From: Paracentrotus lividus
Taxonomy: Eukaryota > Echinodermata > Echinoidea > Camarodonta > Echinidae
Assembly (NCBI GenBank): GCA_940671915.1
Contig: CALNVZ010003433.1
Coordinates: 28,260,596-28,324,595, forward strand
Direction of reading: 5' to 3'
DNA: 64,000 nucleotides
In this document: piece by piece, positions 12,448 through 24,902 of the stretch
Layout of the letters: every line of letters begins with the position of its first letter
How positions within the stretch are numbered: position 1 is the first letter of the stretch
Notes under the pieces: generated by a model
Database searches by the model: none
What the model was told of the DNA's origin: nothing
The model's input: only the letters and a program-made list of their open reading frames with translations
Made by a program: the position numbers and the translations under genes

Positions 12448-15400
12448 ATGGGGACAAGCCTGACATCACAGCGTCAAGTTCCTGACGTCGACCTGAACCA
12501 GAAGACTATCGTTGTGACAGGGGCTAACATAGGTTTGAGAATAAAAGTTATTCACTCTGAAAAATTACGAAGGGTTAAATTTGATCCATTCTGGGTCATT
12601 TATGCCATGCCACTATCCCAACATATAAATGAATGTATTTTGTATTAATTTGTTCTTATTTACTTGTTATGAGGTTGTCACACTTGAGAAAAGGAGGTTG
12701 GTTTTTGGCATCGTTTTATATCCATTAAAGTATGTTTTATGTCCGTCCATCGTGTGTTTAATGGGTTTTGTCCGTCAAAGCGACCCAAAAACTTTCTGCA
12801 TGTAATAAATGGCAATACACTTAACTATATATACATATACTGCAAAACAAATTTCGTTCACCCTTTTATTCAGAATGAGAGATATTGCAAAAGTAGGCAT
12901 AATACATGTACATGTATTTATAATTGATTTTTGCTTTTCCTTCTTGTTCTTCTTGTTTTCTTTCTCCTTTTATTTTAAAAACAGAGCCCAGTTTAATCAA
13001 CAATATTATCAACACTTACGTATACAAGAAATTAAAACCAAATTGAAAATACATTTTTACTTTATTTTTATATCAGGTATTGGTTATGAGACGGCTAAAA
13101 CATTTGCTCAGCTCGGGGCAAAGGTCATACTCGCTTGTCGCTCCGAAAGCAAAGCAACTGACGTGAGTACATGATTGTATGTTGAATAATCTTGAAAAGA
13201 CAATGATTCCAGAAGAAGTTGTTTTAGAAGTTGCTATAATCATCAGGGGTTGGGGACATATAACGGCCCTTCAGTCCTTCGGTGTCTGACCTCAGTCGCC
13301 GATTGCGCAAGCGCTGCGAAAATCATTTGCAGGATAGTAATGTAAGATGAATCCTACATGACTTTGAATATATTTCCGATTTTTATCTAAATTAATCTTC
13401 CTTTATTACTTAATTATAATGACTTAAGCATGCAGTAAGAAATGTTGGCCTAAATCCTTAACTAAACCTCCTTGAATTCATATTCTTGGTGTAAATATCA
13501 TTCAACGTTCCTAACAATTGTTCTTCACAAACTTCCGGTATCTCAAATTCAATTGCGTATGTATTTAACTGTTTTATGAACAATATTTATCTTTAAAAGA
13601 AAATCCCCTTACCAATTTTGCATTTCAGGCCATAGAGCGAATAAAGAGTGAGCATAGCGAGGAGAAAACCAAAGACAAGGAAAAGTCCAAGGTCAAAATC
13701 AAGGTAGGTCTAACTAAAGCACCAACAGAAACATGCACACACACATACACACCCACACACACACGCGAACAAAAAAAAATACACACACCCTCATCCACAC
13801 ACTAAAATACATAGTAATCTTAAATATAAGAATTCATAAATGAATAGAATGAACCGAGTCATGTTTGTCACATACAGCGCGTCCCAGAAAAAGTAAACAC
13901 AACTTTGAAAAGCTCATAATAATATAGCTTATGTGACCTTTATATTCATTTCATGATAAAGAGTAACTCATATTCTTTTCAATGATACCAAAATTTTACC
14001 TGTGTTGCGAGGGATGACTGCGTACGTGGGCTTAAAAATACAAGGGCAGAGATCGGTTTGTACCAAGTTCATATCAATTCTACTCTATGTAAAATGTAAA
14101 GTTAACGTATACCAACGTGCGGTATTAAATCGTAATTAAAGAAGGCGCGTCCATTATCTAAGAGGCCAGACGCAACAAAGTGACGTTGGAAAATACGGCT
14201 GAGAAGCGCAGAAATCTATACAGCTGGCTCCAATACTAAATTAGCTCACAAAAACTCGCGTAAGAAGACTTCCCTGCAGTGGAAATGGTATTGTCCGTTC
14301 GGTTGAGCAATCTACTCAATGGAGATGAAAGAAATTGATGAACTTTTATCATGTTGTTAGTTAATAGATTCTCCAGACCAGATGGAGGAAATACACATTT
14401 GGGCAAGCTTATAACATTATTATGCTGAAGTTGTAATCAGAATATGCAATTCATATAAATTGATGCTCAAAACAATGACATAGATTGTGAACTTGTCACA
14501 AGTCTTGTGAAGACGCCTTCACATGTTTCTATGCTATATGCATGTGATAAGCGTAAATATTGACTAGTCGAGGAAAGAACCCCTTATGATTATGTTCAAA
14601 GTGACAGGACTTTTTTTAAATCAATTAATATGAATGTACCATCTCCGGAATGCTGAGAATTCAAGCTTTTAATTGCCCTGTGATCAATAAGCCTATAATA
14701 GTATAATGCGGCATCGAGGATCAAAACTATGCAGCGCATGCCTATTTTGAGAGCAAAATATACCATATTGTACAGGAATGTGATCTGTCTAGGCTTTCGA
14801 ATTGACACAAGTGACAGGACTTTTTTTCCCCTTTGCAATAAGTTATTCCTATTTTTGAAAAATTCAGACTCTTAGCGTACTTATTCAAGTTGATCATTTC
14901 TTTGAAAAGGTAGTTGCTCGCCACAATAAAGAAAATAAAGTGAAAAACTGTCCAAAAACAAAAAAAGTCTATGGGCGCGCTCGCTTTGAGTAGAATGGTA
15001 GCGCCCTCTATCTCTTAAGTTTACTAGAATTGATATGTGGGTAAAGCAGCCCTTGCATTCTAATAGTCCAAGTAATCATTTGTTCCTTATGAAGGCTGAC
15101 ACAAAGAATGAATGATCAGAAAGTCAGGGTTGCTTCTGACAAAACTTCGTTTTGACTATTTTTAAGAACTCGTGTGCTAAGTCATCCATGAAAGTATAGG
15201 TGGTCATATTAAATTAAAAGTGGACATAGAGCTGAAATTTAAATGTGGCGCTGTGCCTTTGAAAATGCAGATTAGGATCTCCAATCAACACAAAGGCTTC
15301 TTCACAATACAACCAATTATTTAAATAGAAACATTGTGTGATCCAGTTTTCTTACGCTGAATAATTGATTAAACAGGATTTTGCACATTTAGGCTATGGT

Positions 15401-18400
15401 CCTTTAAATGCCTCTTATTGTTATATCTAGTCACTTTTGTCTTTTTTTTTTGCTTAAAATAATTATCATGAACTACTCTAACATAAGATTATACACACAG
15501 GGAATTAGATCTAGTTATTTACTTGAATTATTGCATTCATAGAGCTAGGTGGACTATTTTCCACAGAGAGGGAATGTTTGATAAGGACTATAAATGTCAG
15601 AGAGATACACTATTCATGTATATATACCAGCACTTATAATACCCTTGGAGATCTACTTGGGCACAAATCCAACAATAACCAATAATTGTCAGAAACCCAT
15701 TTCTAAAACTTCTCGTGTCACTCACGCACCGCTTTTTAATCAGTTTCCAGGACCAATTGTAAAATTCAAATCCAACTGGTAATGACACATGCCAGTCCTA
15801 CATCATGACCTCCAAGGGCAAAGATATGCGCCTTTCTGTTTCTCCAGTTGTCGTGTCACTCACGTTTGAATATGACCAGGTATAATTCTGGTATCACTGG
15901 ATAGAATGTGATTTACTCCTTGTCATGATATAAGAATTAATAAGATATAAGTTATACAGTATAAATATGAGGCTCTCAAAGATGCGTTTATTTTTATTAT
16001 TTTGGGACGCACAGTAAAGAGCTAAAACAGAAATAATTAGTAAAAAATATTCTATGTCCTTCTACAGGCAGATGACCTTGACGTTGAGTTCATGCCCCTT
16101 GACCTCTCATCCCTTGCTAGTACCATGGCCTTTGTAGAAGCATTCAAAGCCAAAGGTCTTCCCCTTCATGTGTTGGTGTGTAACGCTGGGATGGCATTTG
16201 GACCAGATGGTAACTATTGACCAGTTGTTATTAAGGTATTCGACAGGGTTTGGGAACGGGTTTAGTCTAAAGTTTCGTTGTTCTGCAGGTTTTTATACCC
16301 GTGGACATAATACCCTCTCATGTTTCGCCAAAAAAGGGTTACTTCTTTAATTCAATATTGCGAATATGCCCTACTCGTTTAGGTTCATCAATCCAAAAAT
16401 GACATATCCATAGTTATTTTTTTAGTGTGGAACATTCGCATGGCGCCCCCCCCCCATTTAGTGCGTCAACCATACACGTATGCTTGTTCCGAATTCTTGG
16501 AGATACCCCGATTTAGCGATTTGGAGGAGAAGCCGTGTCAAAGGTACCCCCTGTTACACGTTTTTGGAGGGGAAGATGCATCAAAATTACCCCCCTATTA
16601 CAGGTTTTTGGGAGAGTCAGCAAAATTACCCCCTTTTCACAGGCTTTTGGACCATATTCGGGACCCTATTTCAGAATTTTTCCTCAAAGAGTTGAAAACT
16701 ACACCTACTTAAAATAGGTCGGGGAAAATACTAAAAGACCCCTATCAATGATTTCTCGGAGTTTTTCCCCCTACCTGAGCCCCTTAAATATACCCCTTTC
16801 TCGGATAAATAGGGAATGAGCATATGTGTATTGTTGACCGCCTGGGTGCCCGCGGCCCAGATGGCCGACTCGTCTCTCGGCAACAAATGAAAAAACGCAA
16901 ACTCTTAATACATTTTTCAATTAAATAAAAAAAAAAAATCACGAAATTAAAGTTATATTTTTTTGGTATTATTTTCAAATGAATCCTATTTATTTAATTT
17001 TCCATACATTGTGATATTATTATATTATATATATTATAATTAATATATATATATATATTATATATATATATATATATATATTATACATGTATATATATAT
17101 CTTCTATTGACATAAGTTACAGCAATTGAATATGCATGATGCTATGCAAAGAACCGTTTTATTAAAAAAAAAAAAAAAAAAAAAGTCATAACTTTATTTG
17201 TTCATCTGATTTTCATGAATTTTTCAATGTTGTACATTGTTATTTTACCGTTACAGTCCAGACCATCTGTATTTGGTCCTCTATTAAATGTTACTTAAGT
17301 TATTATTGATATGATTTTCCATTATGTTCCTATTTCTTATGAACCGACAGCCGACGGCTTTGAAATCATCTTCCAGTCAACTACCTAGCTCACTTTCTCT
17401 TCATTCTCCGCATTTACTTCCGGCCCTAAAGACTTCCGGGGCCCACTCCCGGATCGTACTAGTTTCCTCTCTTGCTTATCGAGGTGCCAGGTGGGACAGG
17501 ACAATATGCAGGCTCTGAACAGCGACCACGTGACCAATATAGCTATATTCTAAGGTGTATCGAGGTTTGTTATGAACATAAAGTGAAAACGAAAATGAGA
17601 ATTTGATATACATGATCAAGAAAATAAAGAAATGGAAGAAGAGGAGGATTATGAATACAGAATGCGAACGAAACACAAATCGGCCTGACGTCGATGGTTG
17701 CAATCACAATGCGTTTGTAACCTGCTTGTTCATAAGTATTGCGGACATGATTGATTCATCATTTTAAATATTATACACCTTTCTGTATATCCTTATATTT
17801 CTTAGCAATATTGTTGTAAGTAATTTCTGCGTTTTTCGAAAGGGGAAACCAATTGTACCTTAGAGCAGAAGCTTACTAATGATTTTTTGTTCTTTTACAA
17901 AGCAGTAGAAAAGAGAATTTTAAGGGTTTTTGATCATGAATATGATTTTTACTGCACAATATTCCAACTTTCCTTGTTTTTTATTAGATCATGCAGATGT
18001 TTTCATTAGCACGCTTGTTGGAAGGCTCTGGATAGGTGTCTTTTCTTTGCATCCTGGAGTTGTGGATACAGATATTTAATAACAAGGAAATCAACCAATT
18101 CCGGTTATTTCAAGTTCGAGGAAGGATAATGTCTTCAATAAGTAAGTGAACATTATTTTAAAGAAGCAAAATAAGTAATACGCTACCGACCCAGCCGGAA
18201 GAAAAAAGCGAAGATCCGATTACACTACATTACGACTGTACGACTGTATTATTATACGAGAAACAATCGAGAGCACATTGCTTTGTTCGGTTTTTTGCTC
18301 AATGGGAAATGCTAAAGAAGTTTACTTTTTTATCGAAGGACTAAGGAGAAAAAAAAAGTGTTTTGCTGTTTAAGGTGCACTTTATTATCAAACAGTAATT

Positions 18401-21274
18401 TTACACTCTTTGAGATGCATGTGTTTGTTGTTCTGCGCACTTTTAAATAAAACAACGAATATTGTTGCAAGATGGATTCAGTCTATAGCGTAACAGGCAA
18501 ATCAAATACGTTGCTATCAGGATGCCTAAAGGGCCTGTCCCACATGCGGCGATCGTTGTGGCGACAACCTGATAATTCATAATTATAAGGAGTGCGTCTT
18601 TAAAAGGTGATTATAAACCTACATACGACTCTATCTAAGCTAGGCTACAACAACAACTTGCTACCACACTCCAACAGCAAGATCGCCAGTTGTCGCAACA
18701 ACGATCGCCTCCAGTGGACAGCCCCTTAAAGGGCCTGTCCCACAGAAGGCGATCGTTGTGGCGACAACCTACGGAACTACCTTTTAGCACCCATCGCCAC
18801 CATGCGCAGGTCAATCGCCTATAAGATCGTGAATCCTTCTGTCGCCAACAAATACGTAGCGAAATTCTGTTCGCCGCTGTTTCTCAGACAAGTTAAAACA
18901 ATAGCCGGCATCAGTTGGGTGACGTCAATGACCGTAGCTTGTGTTCTCTTGTCGCAACAATTCTTATCGATATATTGTCGCCAGATAGAACTTGTTTAGC
19001 AGCAGCAGAACAGCGGCAAGTTGTAGGTTGCTGCGCGTGTAGCGTACGTTGCACGCATCGCTGAACCAAACACTAGTGAAATTTAAGCCGCTACGGCCTT
19101 TGTCGCAACTACATTCACCAAAATCAGGATCGGCCTCCCATTCAGATACTGTACAGTCGCCGCAATTTTTGAGATTTTCAAAAATCACTCACGACCTAAA
19201 TTATAATGCGCGACTGACAGGACAATCACGAACCTAAAGGCGACAGACCGCCATCAGGTAGAAAACACTCGATCGCCCTGTGTCAGGGCAAGGTTCGCCA
19301 CAGTGCGCAAGTTCATATTTTGGTTGATTTAAGCTGCGACAGAGAGGATCGAGCTGCGAGGTGCGAGAAGGTCCAGGCTTATTGTATTATCGGATACAGG
19401 CTATTGTTAGTCTATTGTTTGCGTGAAGCAAGTCGTTGTCGAGCCGATTCGTGTCGGGTCGGTAGATACGCATATATCTTCGTCACCTACGATTCTGACA
19501 CGATTCTGGCAGGTTCTAACCTGCATAGGTTGTCGCCACAACGATCGCCGCCTGTGGGACAGGCCCTTTAGTTTGCTATGGAATATGATAAGCTTTATGA
19601 GACACAATACATCAGTATGCTACACCCCGATTTTGGACCATGATGATTGAGGCGGATATTATTTTAGGTTGGGGGTGAGCAAACCGAGCAGCATTTTCCT
19701 TCAAGAGCTCTTTTTGGGCCGATCGTGCTTAGTAGTTTTGTTGATAATAGCAGGACTTCTCAGCCCAAGGACATCAACTTCAGGGTCTAAACTAATGTTT
19801 TACTTAATAAATTAATTTCGTCAACTCCATTCGAGATTTTTTTTTTCTGAGTATGATTGCTTTCGGTCACCAAAAATACACGGCTAATTAATATTCGAAG
19901 GGCGTTTGAAAGTGTTTCTCGAAACTTCCTTTTTCAAAGTTGAAACACTTTTACATTGGCCATGATTTTACTGAATCATTTAGACCATAAAATAATAATG
20001 GTTTCATGACTGAACGCGAACCAGTGAGAAGAGGCATTTTTCAATGATGTCCGATATTTTTACGTCCAAATGGTCAAATCAAAGGTATTTGAATAGGAAA
20101 TTAATTTATATTCATCAGAATTCAAAATATATGAATTGAAATAAAATGAAATAAAACAAAATTAAGAGGTTAAAGTGCCCTTATTTGGTGATGATATTTG
20201 TAGTGCGAAACGTTAAGGGGAAGCGATATTTTCGCTTTAATGTTACATTTTTTTGTAGTTTCATTTCATACCACGGAATTTCCCCGTAACCCACAAATGA
20301 TTATAAGAAGTTAAAGTATACATAATTAGTATGAGTATCATAATCCAAAGAAGAAATTGGTTAAGGACATAATCATGATTATACACACAATTTGTGTCAA
20401 CTGAAGACTTATCGATTTCCCCCACATACAGAACTCATGAGAAACTCATTCGCCGGTGCCTTTTCCTCCATACACGCATCTATAAACCCCGAATATGATG
20501 GTAAGACAGCTATCTACTTCGAAGATTCAAAACCAGCTAGATTAACCACCGATTTACCAATGTAAGTTTATACATATTCTTCCTTACTTCTCTTACAAAG
20601 GCAATCAAGGCAATAAAAATATTTATTTTGTGAATTATGTTAAAATGTTGATTAATGTTGATTAACAGTAATAGAAAAGGAAAAATAACAAAGGAGGAGG
20701 AACAAGAACAACAAATTCAAGTCGTTTTAAGGCATTTCTATTAATTTGTTAGGAATTTAATTTGGCTCTTGCAAAATGTACATGTATCTATACAGACGCC
20801 CATTGGACTGATAACAAGTTTTAGTTTTGTTTTCATCACTGATGTAACAAAATATGTTACTAGATATTTTCGACTTCCAGAGAGCCCTGTAATATAAAAT
20901 ATACGATCAATCTTACGATTCATTTCAATCGTATGTATGGTAAACTGTGTACAAAGAGTTACAATAAATCGTAAGTTTTATCGTATCTATTTTTATGTTA
21001 CAGTGTACGTGACATAAGAACTAATGTAATGAATAATGATTTTTTTTTTTCAATCATTTTTTTTTTCTTCAAAAGATATGTTTTAAGTCTAGTCTTTTAA
21101 ATGGCGCTAAGTACACCGTCTCACTTTTCTTTCTATGTCAAAATGTGTCTTTATTTTATCACCACTATTTTCAGAAATCAGGAGAAACAAGATTTCTTGT
21201 GGAAATACTCGCTGGACTGCTTAAAGGATTACATCACCGAAGATACGCTTAAAGAACTGATGTCATCTTCCTGA
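12448..21274 (+). CDS. SDR-family oxidoreductase, copy 2 (retinol dehydrogenase/WWOX-like), frame-disrupted
   Basis: Tandem paralogue of the dehydrogenase at 1135-8241, with the same exon plan: 12448-12532 (start ATG in AAATTATGG), 13077-13162, 13629-13703, 16068-16209, about 17351-17564, about 17988-18141, 20432-20561 and 21175-21274 (stop). Exon 1 begins [16 protein letters not shown]. The cofactor motif is TGANIGIG across exons 1-2, exon 4 gives CNAG, exon 5 gives [10 protein letters not shown] and exon 8 gives LWKYSLDCL. Lesions: a base is missing after FEIIFQ, giving an in-frame TAG; a compensating base appears upstream of HLLPALK; the YxxxK region is readable only after a further shift; exon 6 has TAG after LEGSG and TAA after VDTDI. 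Exons 1-4, 7 and 8 are clean. The frame is also open upstream of the chosen ATG to the acceptor at 12400, so an earlier start is possible. It is a pseudogene or an indel-bearing assembly; I cannot decide which. Confidence 0.7.
13738..13802. repeat. (CA)n-rich microsatellite in SDR copy 2 intron 3
   Basis: Interrupted CA dinucleotide tract with A-runs, just after exon 3. Confidence 0.75.
14070..15037. mobile_element. Nested DNA-transposon-like insertion 1
   Basis: Bounded by CATATCAATTCTA and its exact complement TAGAATTGATATG, 13-base inverted ends. Absent from the family E relative at 4221-4760. Inside, GTGACAGGACTTTTTTT occurs twice, about 200 bp apart. No transposase-like ORF seen. Confidence 0.65.
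15201..15878. mobile_element. Nested DNA-transposon-like insertion 2
   Basis: Inverted ends TGGTCATATT and AATATGACCA, with TATA on each side as a possible target duplication. About 250 bases near its right end match the complement of 59527-59780, including TTGTCAGAAACCCAT-type text, so it is a dispersed family. Small ORFs on both strands show no recognisable protein. Confidence 0.7.
16425..16800. repeat. Dispersed repeat with C-rich ACCCCC segments
   Basis: Contains several partly similar pieces built on CAAAATTACCCCC and TTTTTGG. Related text lies at 46545-46670 (GGACCATATTC and GCATCAAA...CCCCC in the same order). The overlapping ORFs in three frames are a by-product of low complexity. 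Confidence 0.5.
17038..17100. repeat. (TA)n microsatellite in SDR copy 2 intron 4
   Basis: Dense TA dinucleotides with short interruptions, about 250 bases before exon 5 of SDR copy 2. Confidence 0.85.
18529..19571. mobile_element. PIF/Harbinger-like foldback 'X' in SDR copy 2 intron 6
   Basis: Outer ends are AAAGGGCCTGTCCCACA and TGTGGGACAGGCCCTTT. The arms are rich in GTCGC, GATCG and TTGTGGCGACAACC words. A second left-end sequence starts at about 18727, so this is either a short foldback (about 18529-18726) beside a long one (18727-19571) or an internally duplicated element. AAGGGCC ends with flanking TAA/TTA fit a Harbinger-type TWA target, but the two flanks are not identical. No transposase ORF is visible. 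Confidence 0.75.
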
Positions 21275-22830
21275 ACCCAAAGGGGCATTCTTTCAAATAA
21301 GGGGCCGGTGTTGTAGTCTTCTCGTAAAATAGTTTTTTTTTAAATATATGAGGCAAAACATACCTTTACTATAAACATTATTGTCCTAACTTATTAATAG
21401 AGGAGTCACCCTTCTTAAAGCAACAGCTTTTTAAATACTACCAGTGATTTTATTTGTGATAAAGAAGGATGGGTGATTAAGTTTCAAGCTAGAATACTAG
21501 GTAATTGCTGTTTAGATTTTGTGAATATCATGCTTTCAGAGAAAAGATTTCGATTCTACTATTTGCCCTACCAAGACGTGGAACAAAATCCGATTTTTTT
21601 TTTTATTAGAAGACACCAAGAAACCTAAAGTATCTTATAGATCGTCTTGATTAAAGTAATTGATACAAACGCTTTACGCTTTGTAAATATTACCAAGTAA
21701 GACAACTCATCAGAAACATCGAAAGGATAGATGTTAGTATATGTTATGTTATAATATTTTTTTCATGTTCCTTTCTATGAAATACATATTCACTGCTTTC
21801 AATATGTGTTTCTTGATTTATGTGATATAGATTTAATGCTCTGTAATTAAGGTAAAGTACGACAAATCACCACATCAAAATGATAACTGCTTATGTACAA
21901 GATGAGAAGTTGAATTACAAAGTTTAATGTGAATCTTCTCAAACATACTCTGCTGGAAAGACGTGTGTAAAACCAAAAGATTTAAAGCGAAAGCGAATTG
22001 ACCAACATTAGCATTGTCTGTGTGTTATAAATAGTCAGTCTACATGTATATACCGTACATACCTATAGTACAATGTATGACTTATCCTATAATGTTATTA
22101 TTTATACTAAATATAGTGGAAACTGAAATGTTTTGAGAGGAAAAGTATTTATTTTTCTACTTGGTAACATAATCATTGTGGTATGAATTTATTGTCTGAG
22201 TAGTGAATTAGTGTGTTCATTAAATTGGGCCTATACAATTTTTATAATGTTACATAATTATGGGTTAGGAACCGCGCCAGATTTGAGTAGATGATGACTT
22301 GAATGAAGTGTTAAAACGCTTTGTAAAAAAAGTTGAATAAGATTCTTAAACATCAGTTTGATTAAACAAACGGTGTTGTGTAATGACTTTACACAAGTGT
22401 TGGATGATTCCTATAGTAAACAGCGGCTGTGTAAAGTTTTTGAAAAAGTTGTGTAGTTTCTTTTGTTTTCACAAAATTTACGTGAGCATTCCAACTAAGT
22501 GAACACAAATCATAAGGGTTATCTGAAGTATAGTATATATACAAGTACCATCAGTATCCATAAAAAATAAGAAATACATTGAAACAAAAACAATCGAAGA
22601 CAATATAAAGTATTAAAACAAAATAATAGAAAGGAATTCAAGAGAAACTCCAATTTTTAAATCATAATGTTGTTGACTTTAATACTCAGCAACTTTCAAC
22701 AAGAAATTGGGCTTCATAGCAATTCTTGAAACAAAATATTGATAAATGTGTAAAAATAAACGATTAATTTGTATGAATAATAATAATTAATTAGTTGTTG
22801 CCTCAATATTCAAACATATTGCACAAGGTT
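21275..22830. other. Intergenic, nothing recognised
   Basis: AT-rich sequence after the last exon of SDR copy 2. No convincing ORF, MITE end or tandem repeat was seen. Confidence 0.45.
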
Positions 22831-23135
22831 ATATTTTCCATGTGCCTCAACATCCATGCATATTTTGCATATTTTTGACTAATTTCTGAATTCCAAGGAG
22901 ACTCGGTGGGATAATCGGAAAGTATATTGATCGCATAATATATTTTTGTACTTTACAATCATTTGGACTGCAAAACTGGACATAAAATGCCTTAAAATGA
23001 TCCAAAACATAGCTGGCATCAGGTGTACCCAAACTTTTGGAGGACAGTGTATTTCATTTCATGATTCACTGTTTAACGTACCTCTTGGAAGAGGTTATTT
23101 GTACGCTCTCAAAATAAAGAGGGGTGTTAAGCTAA

Positions 23136-23470
23136 ATAAACACAACACATAAAGAAAGCTCCCCCTATATCAGATGTCAATATTTCTTTTTTAACCAAGA
23201 GGAGTTGAAGAAATTTAATTATATGTCCATGTAAGGAATTTAATAAGTAACAGGAGCGAATTTTAGGGGAAAAAATCAAGTCATGCTTCAGTGAGCAATG
23301 GTTGATTGCAAAAAATGTCATTTTTGAAGTTCACAAGCCTAAAATTACAACTTTGATTCAATGATATCGGACCCATTTTCAGATTTAAAACATTTCACAC
23401 GTCAGAATATATGCAAAACGTGCCTCCCAACACACGGATAGGAAATTTGCGTCAAATTTCACTGTTGCCT
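23136..23470. repeat. Dispersed repeat flanking the tandem-repeat foldback
   Basis: Closely resembles 56556-57100: AATTATATGTCCATGTA, AGTCATGCTTCAGTGAGCAA and TTGATTCAATGAT occur in both in the same order. In both places it lies directly left of a GATAGTCCGCGGG foldback, so it may be part of a larger element. Confidence 0.7.
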
Positions 23471-23473
23471 GAG

Positions 23474-24900
23474 CGGGGTCATCCCAATAGTCCGCGGGTC
23501 CTATAGTCCGCGGGTCCGATAGTCCGCGGGTCCGATAGTCCGCGGGCCCGATAGTCCGCGGGTCCGTTAGTCCCCGGGTCCGGGGGGTGATGTCTGTTAA
23601 GGCCTCGTCACACCGAGTCCGGTCCGGGTCACGGCACGGGCCCGGTCCGGTTCAACAATGGGCAAAAACGGTCGAAATGAATCGGCCGTGTACTATTGCA
23701 ATGAGACTGGTCACAACAAACACGGGCTATGCCGTACTAGCCGGAACGGCAACCGGTACGGTTTTTATGGGATCGCTCTTGGAGCGATTTGAGACGGTTT
23801 GCCGTACCGGTTACCGGACCGGACTCGGTGTGACGAGGCCTTTATTCTGAAGTTTGGTTATTCCGAAAAATAAAATGAGGTTCTTTAGTCCGAAAATAGA
23901 AGAGGTTCGTTAGTCCGAAAATAGAAAAGGTTCGTTATTCCGAAAATAGAAAAAGGTTCGTTATTCCGAAAATAGAAAAGGTTCATTATTCCGAAAATAG
24001 AAAAAGGTTCGTTAGTCCGAATTTTTGTTATAACCAAAAATAGAAAAGGTTCGTTATTCCGAAAATAGAATGAGGTTCGTTATTCCAAATCGTTAGTCCA
24101 AAAATAGAAAATGTTTGTTATTCCGAAATTTTGTTATTCCGAAAATATTAAAAGGTTCGTTAGTCTGAAAATAGAAAGCGTTCGTTATTCCGATTTTTCT
24201 TTATATCAAAAACAGAAAAGATTCCTTATTCCTAATTTTCGTTATTTTTCAAAAATTTAACTCGAATTTATAAAGAGGAAAAGAGAATTTCAATTTATGG
24301 CCCTCCTTTTCTTGCTCTCGCATGTTTTTCTTCTTCACACGTATATTGAGATTATTATAAAATTGAAAAGCAAATATATAGAATATATCAAAGTGATCAT
24401 ATAATGTCAACAATTTTCTCTTTTTTTTGGGGGGGGGGGCCGAGTGCATAACTTGCCTTTCTTTGAAATCATTAACGAATAACGAACTTTATTGTATTTT
24501 GGGAATAATGAACCTTCGGATTAACAAACCTTTTCTATTTTAGGAATAACGAACCTTTTTCTATTTTCGGAATAACGAACCTTTTCTACTTTTGGATATA
24601 ACAAAATTTCGGAATAACGAACCTTATCTTTTTTTGGAATAATGAACCTTTTTCTATTTTCGGACCAACGAACCTTTTCTAATTTCTGACTAACGAACCT
24701 TTTTCTATTTTCGGAATAACGAACCTCATTCTATTTTCGGAATAAAGAACCTCCAGAGTAACAAACATCACCCCCCCCCCCCCCCGCGGACTATCGGACC
24801 AGCGGACTAAAGGACCCGCGGACTATCGGACCCGCGGACTATCGGACCGGCGGACTATCGGACCGGCAGACTATCGGACCCTCGGACTATCGGGCTGTAG
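23474..24900. mobile_element. Foldback element with tandem-repeat arms, copy 1
   Basis: The left arm begins with about six GATAGTCCGCGGGTCC units, then units of the type GGTTCGTTAGTCCGAAAAT. The right arm carries the same two arrays in reverse complement and opposite order, ending with GCGGACTATCGGACC units. A poly-C tract lies before the final array. Arm length is several hundred bases. A second foldback (23599-23847) is inserted in the left arm. There is no coding capacity. A relative is at 57132-58955 and a decayed trace at about 32270-32530. Confidence 0.85.
23599..23847. mobile_element. PIF/Harbinger-like foldback 'Y'
   Basis: Inverted ends AGGCCTCGTCACACCGAG and CTCGGTGTGACGAGGCCT, with TTA on both sides, an apparent 3-bp target duplication. 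The interior is saturated with CCGGT/ACCGG words in inverted order. The ORF through it is a by-product of GC richness. Inserted into the left arm of the surrounding element. Confidence 0.8.
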
Positions 24901-24902
24901 CC

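Larger units (their letters stand above)
13875..16014. mobile_element. Family E MITE carrying two nested insertions
   Basis: Ends CAGCGCGTCCCAGAAAAAG and TTTGGGACGCACAG, flanked by TA. The outer sequence matches the element at 4221-4760 (for example CTGGTATCACTGGATAG). It is stretched by insertions at 14070-15037 and 15201-15878. The composite fills nearly all of intron 3 of SDR copy 2 and ends about 53 bases before the exon 4 acceptor. Confidence 0.8.

Noticed and set aside
16425-16717. Overlapping ORFs in three frames
   Set aside because: Produced by the repeated ACCCCC/TTTTTGG sequence; a related piece recurs at 46545-46670.
23587-23850. 87-codon ORF in GC-rich sequence
   Set aside because: Covers foldback Y exactly and reflects its CCGGT words, not a protein.
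23474-24900. CRISPR-like look of regularly spaced short repeats
   Set aside because: Units are directly adjacent or degenerate, mirrored at the other end, and in animal DNA; no unique spacers or cas genes.
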